Source of the DNA: Talpa occidentalis
Lineage: Eukaryota > Chordata > Mammalia > Eulipotyphla > Talpidae
Assembly: GCF_014898055.3 (NCBI RefSeq)
Contig: NW_023604295.1
Location: forward strand, 93,325,591 to 93,389,590
Length of the DNA: 64,000 nucleotides
Direction of reading: 5' to 3'
The notes under the pieces were generated by a model. It was not told the DNA's origin. It searched no databases and saw only the letters and a list, made by a program, of their open reading frames with translations. A program made the position numbers and the translations under genes. Every line of letters begins with the position of its first letter. Position 1 is the first letter of the stretch. Of this stretch, positions 23,200 through 35,163 are shown piece by piece.

Positions 23200-23435
23200 T
23201 TTTCGCACAAAGTGGGTAATGAAATCACACAGACCAGAGTTTAAATCCCAGCTCTGCCATTTGCTAGGTGTGTGACCAATTACTAAATCTCCTCTGTGGC
23301 TCAGTTGCTTTATCTGTTAATGAAGGTTAGAAAAACCCATTAGAAAAATTTGTGAAAACTAAACAAGACAATGCATTTGAACTGGCATGTGGGATACATG
23401 TAATAATTGTCAGTAGTTATGGTTATTGCATGAAT
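23200..23435 (+). mobile_element. MIR SINE
   Basis: The core GAGTTTAAATCCCAGCTCTG CCATTTGCTAGGTGTGTGAC followed by CTCTGTGGCTCAGTTGCTTT is diagnostic of MIR. MIR is an ancient tRNA-derived element shared by mammals. It is diverged but continuous for about 200 bp. Confidence 0.88.
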
Positions 23436-23740
23436 TAATTAGATGAAAAGATCCTATGTTGGGCTCTTTTAGGAAAAACTAAGCACAGCCTTGCTAAATT
23501 CCTTCAAGTAACATTCAGTCTTTGGTCTGACTTTAAAGAGTAAACATGAAAATGAAGACCATGCAACCAGAATCTTAAAAAAGGCAAGCGACAATCCGAT
23601 AACAAACATCATATTCCACTTGACTTCATGTTGACCAGATCACCATATTCAAGCGTAGTTGAGACTCCAGGACTCTAGGAGACAAGAGGTAAATGCATTT
23701 TTCCTCATAACATCCTAATTATGTAATTTGATTAATCCTT

Positions 23741-24006
23741 TTTTATATTTTTAAAGATTTATTTATGCCTACAAGAACTGGGATACAGGTCAGAAGTACA
23801 GGGGTAAGAGGATTCACCAGAGACAGAGTTGGGAACAGAACAGGCAGATCTACTAAAATACACTGCTGAGGGGAGCAGTGGGCACGACAGGAAAGATGGG
23901 CTGCGTCATGTGGGTCAGTTCCCTGGCCGGATATTGAACTCTTGCTGCAGTGGCTGGCGATAGCTTGGTTATGCTGACTTTAACCCCTGAGCCACCAGAG
24001 AGGCTC
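23741..24006 (-). mobile_element. tRNA-derived SINE, type B, diverged
   Basis: Tail at left (AAAGATTTATTTATG), then ACAAGAACTGGGATACAGG and ACACTGCTGAGGGGAGCAGT, with the head at right (CTGAGCCACCAGAGAGGC). The flank TGATTAATC repeats at 23729-23737 and 24007-24015. Confidence 0.88.
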
Positions 24007-24015
24007 TGATTAATC

Positions 24016-24640
24016 TTTTTTAGTTAAACTCTGTTTCTATCCCACTAGGCTGACTCTTCTTACATAAACAATCAAATTCTGACAGAGAGAGAAAAATTGT
24101 TTCCATAATCCATTCTATGGATAGAGCATCCACCCTTTCACCTCTTAAGGCTACAAGACTGTAGACTGTTTAGCTTGGTTCAGATGCCCATCTATTTAGC
24201 ATTTTCCAGTTAGCACAATGTAATTTGGAGATCAGTCAATTGTAGCATGGAGTAATTTGCAGAAAGAATGCTGTAGATGGGGACTATGCATAGAAATTAG
24301 GAAGGGAGGAATTTCTCAGGTTATCTGAGGGTTGGTCTATCCAGAACACAGCAATTAAAACATTATCTAAGAAAATAATAATAGCAATTGTCATTAAGGA
24401 GAATAATACAGGTATCAATATGCTAAATGCATAGGAGAGACGGGTCAGAAGGAGGTTGTTGAATTTATCCTTGTATGATGTGTGAAGACCTGATCTGGCA
24501 CTAAAAGAGTGGAAATGCAGAAGATAATTTCACCTGAAGCATCCAAATGACTGTGACATGGCTTGATAACTAACCAGTGAAGTTGTAAAACATGGTTTTT
24601 TGCAGAGAAGTTAAGACACTGAGAGACTGGAAAACCTTCT
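24016..24640. other. No gene recognised
   Basis: Unique sequence with no nameable element. Confidence 0.5.
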
Positions 24641-24644
24641 TTAA

Positions 24645-24835
24645 CATTTTTAGTTTGACTTGTACTACCTGTATGACCCTAAAGATTGCAGCCTCTCCAA
24701 ACTTCAATTTCCTCACCTCTAAAATGGGGTCATTCAAAATAGCAGCTGTATAGCGTAGGATGAGAGAGTTTACGTGAAATGATAAGCAGTGTCTTTTAGT
24801 AAGTGCTTGACTCACATTACATATTTTCATTAACT
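24645..24835 (+). mobile_element. MIR SINE fragment
   Basis: CTACCTGTATGACCCTAAAG, CTTCAATTTCCTCACCTCTA, AAAATGGGGTCATTC and TAAGTGCTTGACTCACATTA follow the order of MIR (core, then 3' end). The head is missing. Confidence 0.75.
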
Positions 24836-25640
24836 ATAGAAAGAGAATTCTGATGACCCTAAGAGATCTAGACCAAATTCACAAAAGACTCAGAGGCCTC
24901 AGGAGGGACACTGATCTTAGTGGAAAATAGATTGAGTTCTGCTTTAGAAGTGTTATGTGGTTTGTGGTACAAAAAAGTCTCCTGCTGGAAAGGCTATGAG
25001 GGCACTGAAGGCATGGAAGGTCATTAACTTGAGAGAACAGAAAGAACAAGAGAATGGTGTGGGGGAGGTAAAAATGATGATGTTAAAAGAGCACAAGTAA
25101 ACTCCTAAATGGAAAAAAAAATCAGGGAGATCAGAGAAGAGGACTGCCTGTCTCCCCCAGCTAGAGGTCGAGGAGACAATGAGCCAGGAAAGAGAATAGA
25201 GAAAACCCCAGAGAAAGTATCCAGCTTCTTTTATAGGAATATATAGCTTAACTTTATCTGAACTATGTTTTAAATTGTGTTTGTTGTGGGTCTTTTATCA
25301 GCTAAAAGAACATAATACTCTGCAATTAATTAGAAAGTTAAATAAAATGATTTTAATTTATAGAAGTGTCCTGTGAATACTTTTCTTCAAAATTACTCAT
25401 GTAGAAGTAATGATCTTTAAACACTATATTGTACTAAAGAATATTTAAGTAATTCTAATACAATGATACATATTTGCTTCCTTCTATACATTGTATCATT
25501 TAATAACATAACATAAAATGGGATTTATTTTCATTGGCATATTGTAGTAATTCTGATATATTTGGTAAAGAGTACTACAATCTATCTACTTTCTCAAGTC
25601 AAACACTTGGTAGAATTTCTTCCCCTTTTTTTCTCAGTGA
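24836..25640. other. No gene recognised
   Basis: Unique sequence. Short open frames show no domain. Confidence 0.5.
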
Positions 25641-25645
25641 TGCTA

Positions 25646-25647
<2 letters not shown>

Positions 25648-25685
<38 letters not shown>

Positions 25686-25702
25686 AATCTCACTCACACA
25701 CA
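25648..25702. repeat. (CT)n(CA)n microsatellite
   Basis: CTCTCTCTCTCT is followed by about 12 CA units and then CTCACTCACACACA. Confidence 0.95.
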
Positions 25703-25704
25703 AT

Positions 25705-26445
25705 CAGTGGCCAAGATCCAGTGCTTCTATAGCTTCATTATCTGTCAGAACTGTCCACATGTCCACCTTACCACTGCCACTGCCCTAATGCAAGTCAAGT
25801 TGCCATCTTTCCTCTTTAAGGCCACTGCCTGGTCTACAAGTCAGTACTGTCACTTCACTCCTGTTTTCTCCAACACTTCACTGTATAATTACTTAGAGAC
25901 ATCTTGTAAGAAAAAATGTAAACACCATGTTCACTATTTAAAATACAATTGCTTCCCTTGGGTCTTAGATGACCTCAAATCTTTGTCAAAGATTGCATGG
26001 CCCTTCACATGTGGTTCTCATTTACTTCTAAAAACCTCATCTTTCACCACTCTCTGATTGTCACTCTGTGCCCAAGACATATTGGACGCTTTCCAGTTTG
26101 TGGCTCATCCCTGATCATCTCCCATACCTCCTGGTCTTAGATATACCCAAGACAATTCTAAGTATTCTACTTAGGCATTCCTCAAATATAGGCTTGCATG
26201 CTCTTTTTTCCAGGAAGCTGTTGCCCTCAACTCAGAATAGGCCCCCAGTGCTATCCATTCTATTGTATTTTGTCTGTAATGACACTCATAATTATTTGCT
26301 TATTGTCTATCTTTCTCATTAAGCTGCAGACTTACTGAAGCCTGGGACCATGCCAGCTTTGTGCACAGGCAAAGTTACAAAAATATATGGCAGAATCTAT
26401 TATAGAGAAGGAACACAAATATTTATTGGCTAAATTGAATTTTGG
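25705..26445 (+). mobile_element. L2 LINE, 3' part
   Basis: The order of segments fits the L2 3' end: a cysteine-poor coding remnant, CATTCCTCAAATATAGGCTT, CTCTTTTTTCCAGGAAGCTG, then TTATTTGCTTATTGTCTATC, CCTGGGACCATGCCAGCTTT and AAATATTTATTGGC at the terminus. ORFs up to 116 codons here are decayed and should not be read as host genes. Confidence 0.7.
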
Positions 26446-28007
26446 GAAGAATACTATCAAGCCAAATGATAGCAATTATTGATACTATTGCTTAGTAAGT
26501 TTATTAATCATTTTAGCTATTCATCTGTAAAGCCCATTTACATAACATGACAACTTAGGAAATGAAAATTAAGAGGTTTTTATGTATATGTGCACTTCAT
26601 TTCAAATCAGATGCTAAATATTTATATGCTGTATAAAAAGATATGTTTTGGGATTGAGATTTCATATGTAAACTAGCTTCATAACTATTTAAATAATTTT
26701 TGAAATATACAAAACTGTTTTCTGAAATTATATTCTCTTTATAACTAATTTCTTGGCAAAAAAAAAAGAACCTTGGTAGAATTTCTTCTGGATACTTTCC
26801 CCAAAACTTCTCTATAATGCAAATGTTCTCTGTACACTGAATTAATGTGATTTTTTTTCACTACACAAGAATTTTCCTAAGAGGAGGTATATGATGTGTA
26901 ACTTGGTGCTGGGATATTGCCACTGAAGCTAGTAAAACAGAAACGGCAGGGGAATGTCACAAATGCAAATGTGGCTTTATTGTCAAATATGAGCCAAATG
27001 GAGTGGTATGACAGCTATGAATGTTTGAAACTCAGAGATACAGAGATTTCCTAGGAAATACATACTCCAGATATTCAAAGGTCATTTCAATTCAATCCTA
27101 AAATAACAAAGCCTAAATTATTAAATAGAATGTGTCTCAGACATCCAGAATTAGATGAGAGCCAATTAAGTATTTAATGCTATTGGGTATCATGAACTAA
27201 TTCTCCCAAACTCCAGGGACAAGTTTGATTCTAATAAAGTCTTAAAAATAAGAAGTCAGAGACAGGTTCAGAATATTTTATTGTGTCTCGGGTTATTAAT
27301 TGACTTGAAACTTGTCCTTGTGGGGGGACAGGTAAAGGCAGTTGATAAGGGCGATTACGGCATAAAAAATCACTTTGAAATTAAAATTATGGTTTCATGT
27401 GGCAATCAACTGGAGTTCTTTCTTTCTTTAAAGCATTTACTTGGAATATTAACACTCAGTAAATTTTATTGGTTGGCATTAAAAGAAAAAATGAGAGACA
27501 TTGTTTTCTTCCAGTTAAATGTCCTTCGGCACCTGGGTGAGGAGCACGGGCTCAACAAAGAACAAACTGTCAGTCACTCAAGCCTATCAGGGTTAGACTA
27601 GAGTGAACATTTTAGATTGAATTCAAGTTTAAATAATCTCCAGGATTATGGTCAAAGTCAGAGGATAGAGGACCCATAAGATATTTATTCCAGTGTTTTG
27701 GATTCATATCAGGGCAAGGACCAAAGGCCTATCTTTGATCATTGGGAAATAGAGAAACAAAGGAAAAGTGATTATTCCTGCTTATACTCCCATATACCCC
27801 CACTCTGGTGGCCTTTGCCTGTTAACATTCTGAGGTCCCAACTGCCAAGAGCTCTCACATGTCCTCACCTTGATTCAGTAATTGCATGCTTTAATGTTTA
27901 ATGTTAACACTACTGTTGTGTTAACTCTGACTGATGAGGATGCAGACTGTACTCACCTTTTCATCCCTCTTTCTAGTGTCTCCATTCTACCTTCTTCTGG
28001 CTAGGAA
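26446..28007. other. Gene-free stretch
   Basis: No recognisable repeat. An open frame at 27281-27601 (106 codons) has no recognised domain and a low-complexity start. It contains a splice-like pattern discussed in the findings. Confidence 0.4.
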
Positions 28008-28020
28008 GAATGTAACCCCT

Positions 28021-28295
28021 TTTGAGCTCCCCTGGTGGCGCAGGCAGTTGAGCGCTGCGCTGTGAAGCTGTCCGCAGCCTCTGCAGCTCGGGTTCGATCC
28101 CGGCCGGCCGGCGAGAATCCCACATGGCGCAGCAGACCTCTCCTGTCTTGCCCACTGCTCCCCTCAGCAGTGTATTTCACTCAGTCTGCCTGTTGTGTTC
28201 CCCGCTCTGTGTCTGGTGAATCTTCTCACCCTCTGGCGAGTCTGACCTGTACCCCGGTTCTTGTATGTATGAATAAATAACTCTCAAAAAAAAAA
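28021..28295 (+). mobile_element. tRNA-derived SINE, A/B intermediate
   Basis: Head GAGCTCCCCTGGTGGCGCAG with GCGCTGTGAAGCTGTCCGCA and B box GGGTTCGATCCC. Target duplication GAATGTAACCCCT at 28008-28020 and 28296-28308. CpG-rich head, fairly young. Confidence 0.95.
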
Positions 28296-28308
28296 GAATG
28301 TAACCCCT

Positions 28309-29038
28309 CTTTTCAATAACATGTCTTCTCAAATTAACTAGGTTCAGCTGGCAACACAGCATGGATGCTGAGCAACTGATTTTCAAACCATTTAAATGAC
28401 TTTGGAAATGTACAAAACTGTCACCTACTTCTAAATTAAGGAGCCTGATATGTTTGCTGGAGAAGATATTCAAGAAAAACTCTCCATGGGCCCCTGTAAT
28501 ATCAAAACAAAATATTTCTTCTAGGCGTTCTATAACTTGGCATCAATGACCAAAACCTTCCTGGAATTCTTTCCTCCTTTGATGTCCAGTGAAAACTCAC
28601 CTGGTTCTCCTTTAGCCTCACCTAAGAATGGACCGTTTATTCTCACTCACATGTAAAGGAGCTTTCTTTGCTCTCTTTTCCATAAATAAACATGAGACAT
28701 TATACTTACTTGTTCTCTCTTTTTTATCCAATATATTGTCTCTAACCATAAGCATTCAGGTAACTGAAATAGTTAAACACTTCTCCAATTTTATTTTCAG
28801 CCCAGATCTCCTTGTAGAACTCTATGCTTACAAGCAAACTCATTTCTACTAAACATTTTTAATCAACTGTGCTGCAAAAAATTCAACTTCGATTTCTTCG
28901 AAATAGTAGTATCCAACCTTCTGTGTTACTCAGCTTATGAATGGAACTCCTTCCCAGGGGCAAGTCATTAAAGATAGAAAGAAAGTGGTCTTCTGTCAGG
29001 TACTTTTCTTTACTTTTAATCAAATCTCTTTGGTTCTG
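28309..29038. other. No gene recognised
   Basis: Unique DNA with short open frames only, ending at the LINE-1 target site. Confidence 0.5.
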
Positions 29039-29056
29039 CCTCTTTAAATTTTATTT

Positions 29057-29309
29057 TTTTTTCCAGTCCCTGTGTGTTTTATTTTTACTTATTTATTTTT
29101 TTAATAATAAATTTTATTTTTATATTCCCCATACAATTGCAACCCCCCATTTTGACCCCAATCCCTCCCCTCCCACCCCCAACCCCCAAAAAGTGTCTCT
29201 GGTTCATAGTTTTTTGTTGATTTTGATTTTCACTTTCTTATAGTTATTCATTTTCCTGGTCCCTTATTTAAGTTTTCTAGATTCCTGCTATGAATGAGAC
29301 CATCCGGTA
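29057..29309 (-). other. LINE-1 3' UTR and double A-rich tail
   Basis: Beyond the ORF2 end lie a short 3' UTR and GGGGAATATAAAAATAAAAT at its terminus. There are then two A-rich tracts (29077-29103 and 29057-29062) separated by a 14-nt unique piece, 29063-29076, that the related copy at 47235 lacks. Confidence 0.8.
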
Positions 29310-32300
29310 TTATTCTTTTTCTTTTTGGCTTATTTCACTGAGCATGATCCCTTCCAGTGCCATCCATGTTGCTGCAAATTGCATGTGTTTATCTTTTTTG
29401 AATGCTGAGTAATATTCCATGGTGTATATGTACCACATCTTCTTGATCCAGTCATCTATTTTTGGGCATTTGGGTTGTTTCCAAAGCTTAGCTATTGTAA
29501 ACAGTGCTGCTATAAACATAGGGGTGCAGGTGCTCTTTGGAATTGATGTTTCTGTGTCCTTTGGGTAAATACCTAGGAGTGGAATTGCTGGATCATATGG
29601 AAGCTCTATGTTTAGTAGGTCCAGAAATCTCCACACAGCTCTCCATAGTGGTTGGACCAGTTTGCACTCCCACCAACAGTGCAGGAGAGTTCCTTTTTCT
29701 CCACAACCTCACCAACATTTGTTGTTGCTAGTTTTTTTAACATGTGCCATTCTCACTGGTGTAAGATGGTATCTCATGGTAGTTTTGATTTGCATTTCCC
29801 TGATTACAAGTGATGTTGAACATGTTTTCATATGTCTGTTGGCCATTTGCATTTCCTCTTCAGAGAAGTTTATTTTTAGCTCTTCTGCCCATTTTTTGAC
29901 TGGGTTATTTTCTTTGTTGTTGTTGAGTCTCATCAGCTCTTTGCAGATTTTTGTGATCAGTCCTTTATCATTAGTATTGGGTGCAAAAATGTTCTCCCAG
30001 TCAGTGGGGTTTCTCTTTGTTTTTGTTATTGTCTCTTTTGCTGTGCAGAAGCTCTTTAATTTGATGTAGTCCCAGCTGTTTATCTTTGCCTTCACTATCA
30101 CTGCTTTGGGTGATGTATCTGTAAAGATGTCTTTGATGTGCAAATCACATAGTGTTTCACCTATATTTCCTTCTATATATTTTATGGTTTCAGGTCTTAT
30201 GTCTAGTTCTTTAATCCATTTTGAGTTGATTTTTGTGTATGGTGTGAGGTAGTGGTCAAGCTTCATTCTTTTGCATGTAGCAACCCAGTTATCCCAGCAC
30301 CATTTATTGAACAAACTTTCTTTGCTCCAGTGCATAGTCTTTGCTCCTTTGTCAAAGATTAGTTGACCATAAATCTGTGGGTTTATTTCTGGATTTTCTA
30401 TTCGATTCCATTGGTCTGTATGTCTGTTCTTGTTCCAATACCATGCAGTTTTGATAATTATGGCTTTGTAGTATAGTTTGAAGTCTGGGAGTGTGATGCC
30501 TCCATTCCCTTCTTTCTTTTTCAGGAGAGCTTTGGCTATTTGGGTTTTTTTGTGATTCCATATGAATTTCATCAATAATTGTTCTATTTCTTTGAAGAAT
30601 GACATTGAAATTTTGATTGGAATAGCATTGAATCTGTATATTGATTTTGGTAGGATGGCCATTTTAATAATGTTTATTCTTCCAATCCATGAGCAGGGGA
30701 TGTCTTTCCATTTCTTTGTGTCTTCTTCTATTTCTTTTAACAGTGTTTTATAGTTTTCTTTGTATAGGTCCTTTACCTCTTTTGTTAGATTTATTCCCAA
30801 ATATTTGATTTTTTTGTTTCAATAATAAAAGGGATGGTTTTTTTTTATTTCTTCTTCTTCAGATTTATTGTTTGTGTATAGGAAGGCTACTGACTTTTGT
30901 GTGTTGATTTTGTATCCTGCCACTTTACTGAACTGATTGATGAGTTGAATTAATTTTTCTGTGGAGTTTTTGGGGTTCTCTGTGTATATTATCATATCAT
31001 CTGCAAATAGTGATAGTTTGACTTCTTCTTTTCCTATTTGGATTCCTTGGATGTCTTTCTCTTGTCTTATTGCTCTGGCTAGGACTTCCAGTATTATATT
31101 GAAAAGCAATGGTGAGAGTGGGCATCCTTGTCTTGTTCCAGATCTTAATGGAATTGCTTTCAGCTTTTCACCTTTGAGAATGATACTGGCTCTTGGCTTG
31201 TCATAGATGGCCTTTATGATGTTGAGGTATGTTCCCTGTATCCCAAGAATTTCAAGGGCTTTTATCATGAATGGGTGTTGCACTTTGTCAAAAGCTTTCT
31301 CAGCATCTATTGATATTATCATATGGTTTTTATATTTCTTTTTGTTAATGTGTTGGATAACATTGATTGATTTTCGGATGTTAAACCATCCTTGTGTCCC
31401 TGGAATGATTCCTACCTGGTCGTGGTGAATTATCTTATAGATACATTGTTGGATTCTGATAGCTAAAATTTTGTTGAGGAATTTTGCATCAGTGTTCATT
31501 AGGGAGATTGGCCTGTAGTTTTCCTTTTTTGTGTTGTCCTTATTCGGTTTTGGTATTAGTGTAATGTTGGCTTCATAGAACGTGTTTGGTATTGTCTCTT
31601 CCTTCTCAATTTTTTGGAAGAGTTTGTGAAGGATAGGCACCAATTGATCTCTGAATGTTTGGTAGAATTCATTTGTAAATCCATCAGGTCCTGGGCTTTT
31701 GTTTTTGGGGAGGTTTTTGATTACCATTTCAATTTCGCTGCTTGTAATTGGTCTGTTTAGGTGTTCTATTTCTTCTTTATCTAGCTTTGGGTGATTGTAG
31801 AGTTGTAGGAATTTGTCCATCTCCTCTAGATTGTTGAACTTGTTTCCATACAACTCTTCATAGTAGTTACTGATTATTCTTTTTATTTCTGCTGTGTCCG
31901 TTGTGATTTATCCTCTTTCATTTCTGATCCTGTTTATTTGTGCTTTCTCCCTTTTTTCCTTTGTGAGCCTGGCTAGGGGTTTGTCTATTTTATTGATTTT
32001 TTCGAAGAACCAGCTCTTGGTTTCTTTAATCTTTTGGATTGTTTTTTTAGTTTCAATTTCATTTATTTCTGCTTTGGTTTTTATTATTTCTTTTCTTCTA
32101 CTGGTTTTGGGGTTTTTTTGTTTTTCTTTTTCTAGATCTTTGAGCTTCGAGATTAGGTTGTTTCTTTGAGTTCTTTCTTGTTTCTTGATGTGAGCTTCTA
32201 TTGCTATATATTTTCCTCTTATTATTGCTTTTGCTGTGTCACATACATTTAGGATATTGGTGTCCTCCTTGTCATTCAATTCAAGGAATTTTTTAATTTC

Positions 32301-33103
32301 CTCTTTGATCTCCTCATTTGTCTAGTGGTCTTCCAGTAGTGTGGTTTTTAGTCTCCATGAGGTAGGAAAGTTCCTTGCCTTCTTTTTATGTTTATTTCTA
32401 GCTTGATGCCTTCATGGTCAGAAAAGATGGTTGGTATGATTTCAATCTTGGTGTATCTGTTGATGTTTGTCTTGTGCCCCAGTGTGTGATCGATCCTGGA
32501 GAATGATCCGTGTGTGCTTGAGAAAAATGTGTACTCCGTTTTTTGGGGGTTTAGTGTTCTATAGATATCTGTTAAGCCCAAGCGCTCTAGGTCCTTATTT
32601 AGAGCTTTAGTTTCTTTACTTATTTTTTGTCTTGTTGATCTATCCATTGTTGATAATGGTGTGTTGAAGTCTCCCACTACATATGTGTTTTCTCTGATGT
32701 CTGTTTTCAGAGATGACAACAGTTGTCTGATATATTTTGGTGCTCCTTCGTTTGGTGAGTATATGTTAATTAGTGTTATTTCTTCTTGAATTATTGTCCC
32801 TTTGATCATAATGTAGTGACCGTTGGGATCCCTTTTTATTTTTTTGAGTTTGAAATCTGTTTTATCTGATATAAGTATAGCTGTTCCTGCTTTCTTTTTT
32901 GGTCCATTTGCTTGTAGGATTGTGTTCCATCCTTTAACTTTGAGTCTATTTTTATCTTTTGTAGCTAAATGTGTTTCCTGGAGACAGCAAAAGGTTGGGT
33001 TTTGTTTCTTAATCCAGGCTGCAACTCTGTGTCTTTTTATTGAAGAGTTTAATCCATTTACATTTAGGGTTAATATTGATATGTTAGCATCTGTATTTGC
33101 CAT
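29277..33103 (-). pseudogene. ORF2: LINE-1 ORF2 (endonuclease/reverse transcriptase), disabled
   Basis: LINE-1 ORF2p nicks target DNA and reverse-transcribes RNA there. The endonuclease domain lies at 33103-32400 and shows NVNGLNS, QETHL, GDFNTPLS, IDHTLG and SDH motifs, so its catalytic residues look retained. The reverse transcriptase lies around 31850-30820 with [22 protein letters not shown] and the catalytic FADDMIIY. The C-terminal region holds WKQPKCP and MWYIYTMEYYSA. Lesions: a frameshift between about 32400 and 32325, and in-frame stops at 32322-32324, 31908-31910, 30819-30821, 29709-29711 and 29310-29312. The last removes only about 11 residues compared with the copy at 47235. Total length is close to the usual ~1275 codons. 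It follows ORF1 after about 70 nt, the normal LINE-1 arrangement. Confidence 0.95.
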
Positions 33104-33173
33104 TGTGTTTGTCTTTCCTTTGATTTTATTTATTCTTTTAATATCTTTTTTTTTCCCTTGCCTTCGTTCATTG

Positions 33174-34199
33174 TTATTCGTCCCTCTGAGGTTCTGGCTT
33201 TATGATTCCTTGTAGTATTTTTTGGAGTGGGGGTTTATTGGTAATGAAGTTCCATAGTTTCTGTTTGTCTGTGAAGGTCCTTATTCTTTCTTCATAGAGG
33301 AAGGAAAGCTTTGCGGGATAGAGTATTCTTGGTTGACATCTGTTTTCTTGGAGTCTGTTGACTATGTCTCTCCACTCTCTCCTTGCCCGTAGTGTTTCTT
33401 CAGAGAAGTCTGATGTCAGCCTGATTGGTTTTCCTTTGAATGTTACTTGTTTCTTCCCTCTTGTCAGCTTCATTATTTTTTCCTTGTCCTGGATTCTTGG
33501 GAGCTTCACTATTATGTGTCTTGCTGTATTTTTCCTTTCGTCATGGAAGTTTGGTGTTCTTCTTGCTTCTTGTATATCAATTTTCAGCTCCTTCTTCACA
33601 TTTGGGAAGTTCTCTTCAATTATCTCCTGGAATATTTTCTCTGTTCCTACATCTCTCTCCTCTCCTTCTGGTATTCCTATAACTCTTATATTTCCTTTCC
33701 TCATGGAGTCAGATAGTTCCCGAAGTCTTTCTTCGTTCTTTTTCCTTCGTACTTCTCTTTCCTTTTCTGTTTTGGTTCTTTTTATTTCTGTGTCTTCAAG
33801 AGCACTTTTTCGTTCTTCCATTTCATCTATTCTGCTTTCATTGCTTTTCCCAGAATTCTTTAGTTCTTCCATTAATTCTTTGATCTCCTGCATTTCTTTT
33901 ACTTCCCTCTTTAGGGACTCAATTTCATTCTTCTGATCGTTGATTATTTTTCCGTTATCATTGTTTTCCTTTATGAGTTCTGTCATTTTTTTAATCATGG
34001 CAATTTTAAATTCTTATTCTGGAAGGCTCAGAAGTTGTTCCAAGTTACTGTCGTTGCAATCTGGGGGCTGGTTTTCTTTTTGTGGTGTGCTTCTTCCCTG
34101 AGGAGTTGCTATGTTGCGTGTGGTTCTTCTACTCCCTACTGTCTGTTTTCTAATTTGCCGTATGCGTTGGGACACTGTGTTGCTGGGACTGGCCGGCAT
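33174..34199 (-). pseudogene. ORF1: LINE-1 ORF1 (RNA-binding chaperone), one premature stop
   Basis: ORF1p is the trimeric RNA-binding protein that packages LINE-1 RNA. Start ATG is at 34199 and the frame runs to 33174, about 341 codons, the usual size. A TAA at 34014-34016 interrupts it at codon 62, and the frame stays open after that. The N-terminal part is basic and Ser/Thr-rich. Then comes a charged heptad coiled coil (KKMTELIKENN to MEELKNS), an RRM-like segment with IRVIGIPEGEE, and a C-terminal domain with KLTRGKKQVTF and RILYPAKLSF. A single point change could account for the stop. Confidence 0.95.
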
Positions 34200-34246
34200 C
34201 TTGGGTGAGCTTCTCTGCTCCCCTCTGGCTCCTCCGTCAGTTTCAA

Positions 34247-34650
34247 GCAGTCTTTACTGAAGAAAGGTCCCTGTTCTAAAATGCCGATGTGGGGACACAC
34301 TCACCCGTGCTCCTGGTCTGCCCCGGCAGTGGGTTTCCTCTCCCCCTCTGGGCTTGGAGTGCAGGCCAGAGGTGTTCTGGTGTGGGCGAACTTCCCCGGC
34401 TCACCTCTGGCTCCTGAGGGAGCCTTCTGTATGCAGTCTTTACTGAAGAAATGTCCCTGTTCTAAAATGGTGATGCGGGACACACTCCCTGCGTGTCCAG
34501 TCTCAGGCACACTCTTCTGCATGCCTGGTCTGTCCTGGCTTTGGGTACTCGCTCCCCCTGTGGGCTCAGACTACTGGTCGGCAGGGGCCCGGCGTGGGCT
34601 TACTTCCCAGCTGGCCACTGGCTCCTCCAGGAGCCTCTGCTGGTTTCAAG
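34247..34650 (-). repeat. Two tandem ~190-220-bp monomers in the LINE-1 5' UTR
   Basis: Both units open, on the plus strand, with GCAGTCTTTACTGAAGAAA and CCCTGTTCTAAAATG. Both continue through a GGACACACTC segment, a CTGGTCTG(C/T)C segment and a closing CTGGCTCCT(G/C) AGGAGCC block. Units differ by substitutions and indels, so the duplication predates this copy or is a family feature. Confidence 0.8.
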
Positions 34651-35010
34651 TCGCTAGGTGGCACCAGAGATCTCTCCTAGAGCCCTTGGGGAGATTTTTT
34701 TTTTTTTTTTTACCCCGTGGGACAGGGAACAGAGCGGGAATGGTAGGGTAAACCTCAACGGCTTTGGGGTGCTGTGTCTGCCTTGTGCCCCACAGTCGTG
34801 GAGAACCCATGCCCCGAATTTTGTGCCCCGGATCTCAGTTCCAAAGCCCTCAGGTCCAGGATGTGGGTTGTAGCCTGGTTCAGTGTCCACAGAATGGCGT
34901 CTTTTGCACCCCGCTCCCGTGCCTGGGTGCCTGTTTCCTGGATACTCAGTGAGGGACTTTCACCTCAGTGAGGGTCTTCGCGCACGTCTCCCTGCAAGCC
35001 TAGGTCGCAG

Positions 35011-35163
35011 GCGCGATCCCAATCTGCGTTTACTTTTCAACTGCGCTGCTTTTCCGCGCTATCCCGATCCCAATCCGTGTTTGCTTTTCCAGCCCGCCGC
35101 TTTTCCGTGCGATCCCGATCCCAATCCCGATCCGCGTTTGCTTTTCCAGGGCACAGCTTTTCT
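35011..35163 (-). repeat. Three short tandem monomers with nested GATCCC hexamers
   Basis: On the plus strand three units end alike in (C/G)CTTTTC(C/T): 35011-35055 (45 bp), 35056-35106 (51 bp) and 35107-35163 (57 bp). Each holds one more ATCCCG/GATCCC-type hexamer than the one before, followed by a GTTTGCTTTTCCA-like block. Confidence 0.8.

Noticed and set aside
25707..26322. Two consecutive plus-strand frames as a possible host gene
   Set aside because: The nucleotide order fits an L2 3' end, and no start context or splice structure supports a gene.
29608..30069. 153-codon plus-strand membrane-like frame
   Set aside because: It is antisense to LINE-1 ORF2 and repeats in part at 47762.
33358..33936. 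192-codon plus-strand frame rich in Ser, Phe and Leu
   Set aside because: It is the exact antisense of LINE-1 ORF1, whose coiled-coil codons give a hydrophobic shadow.
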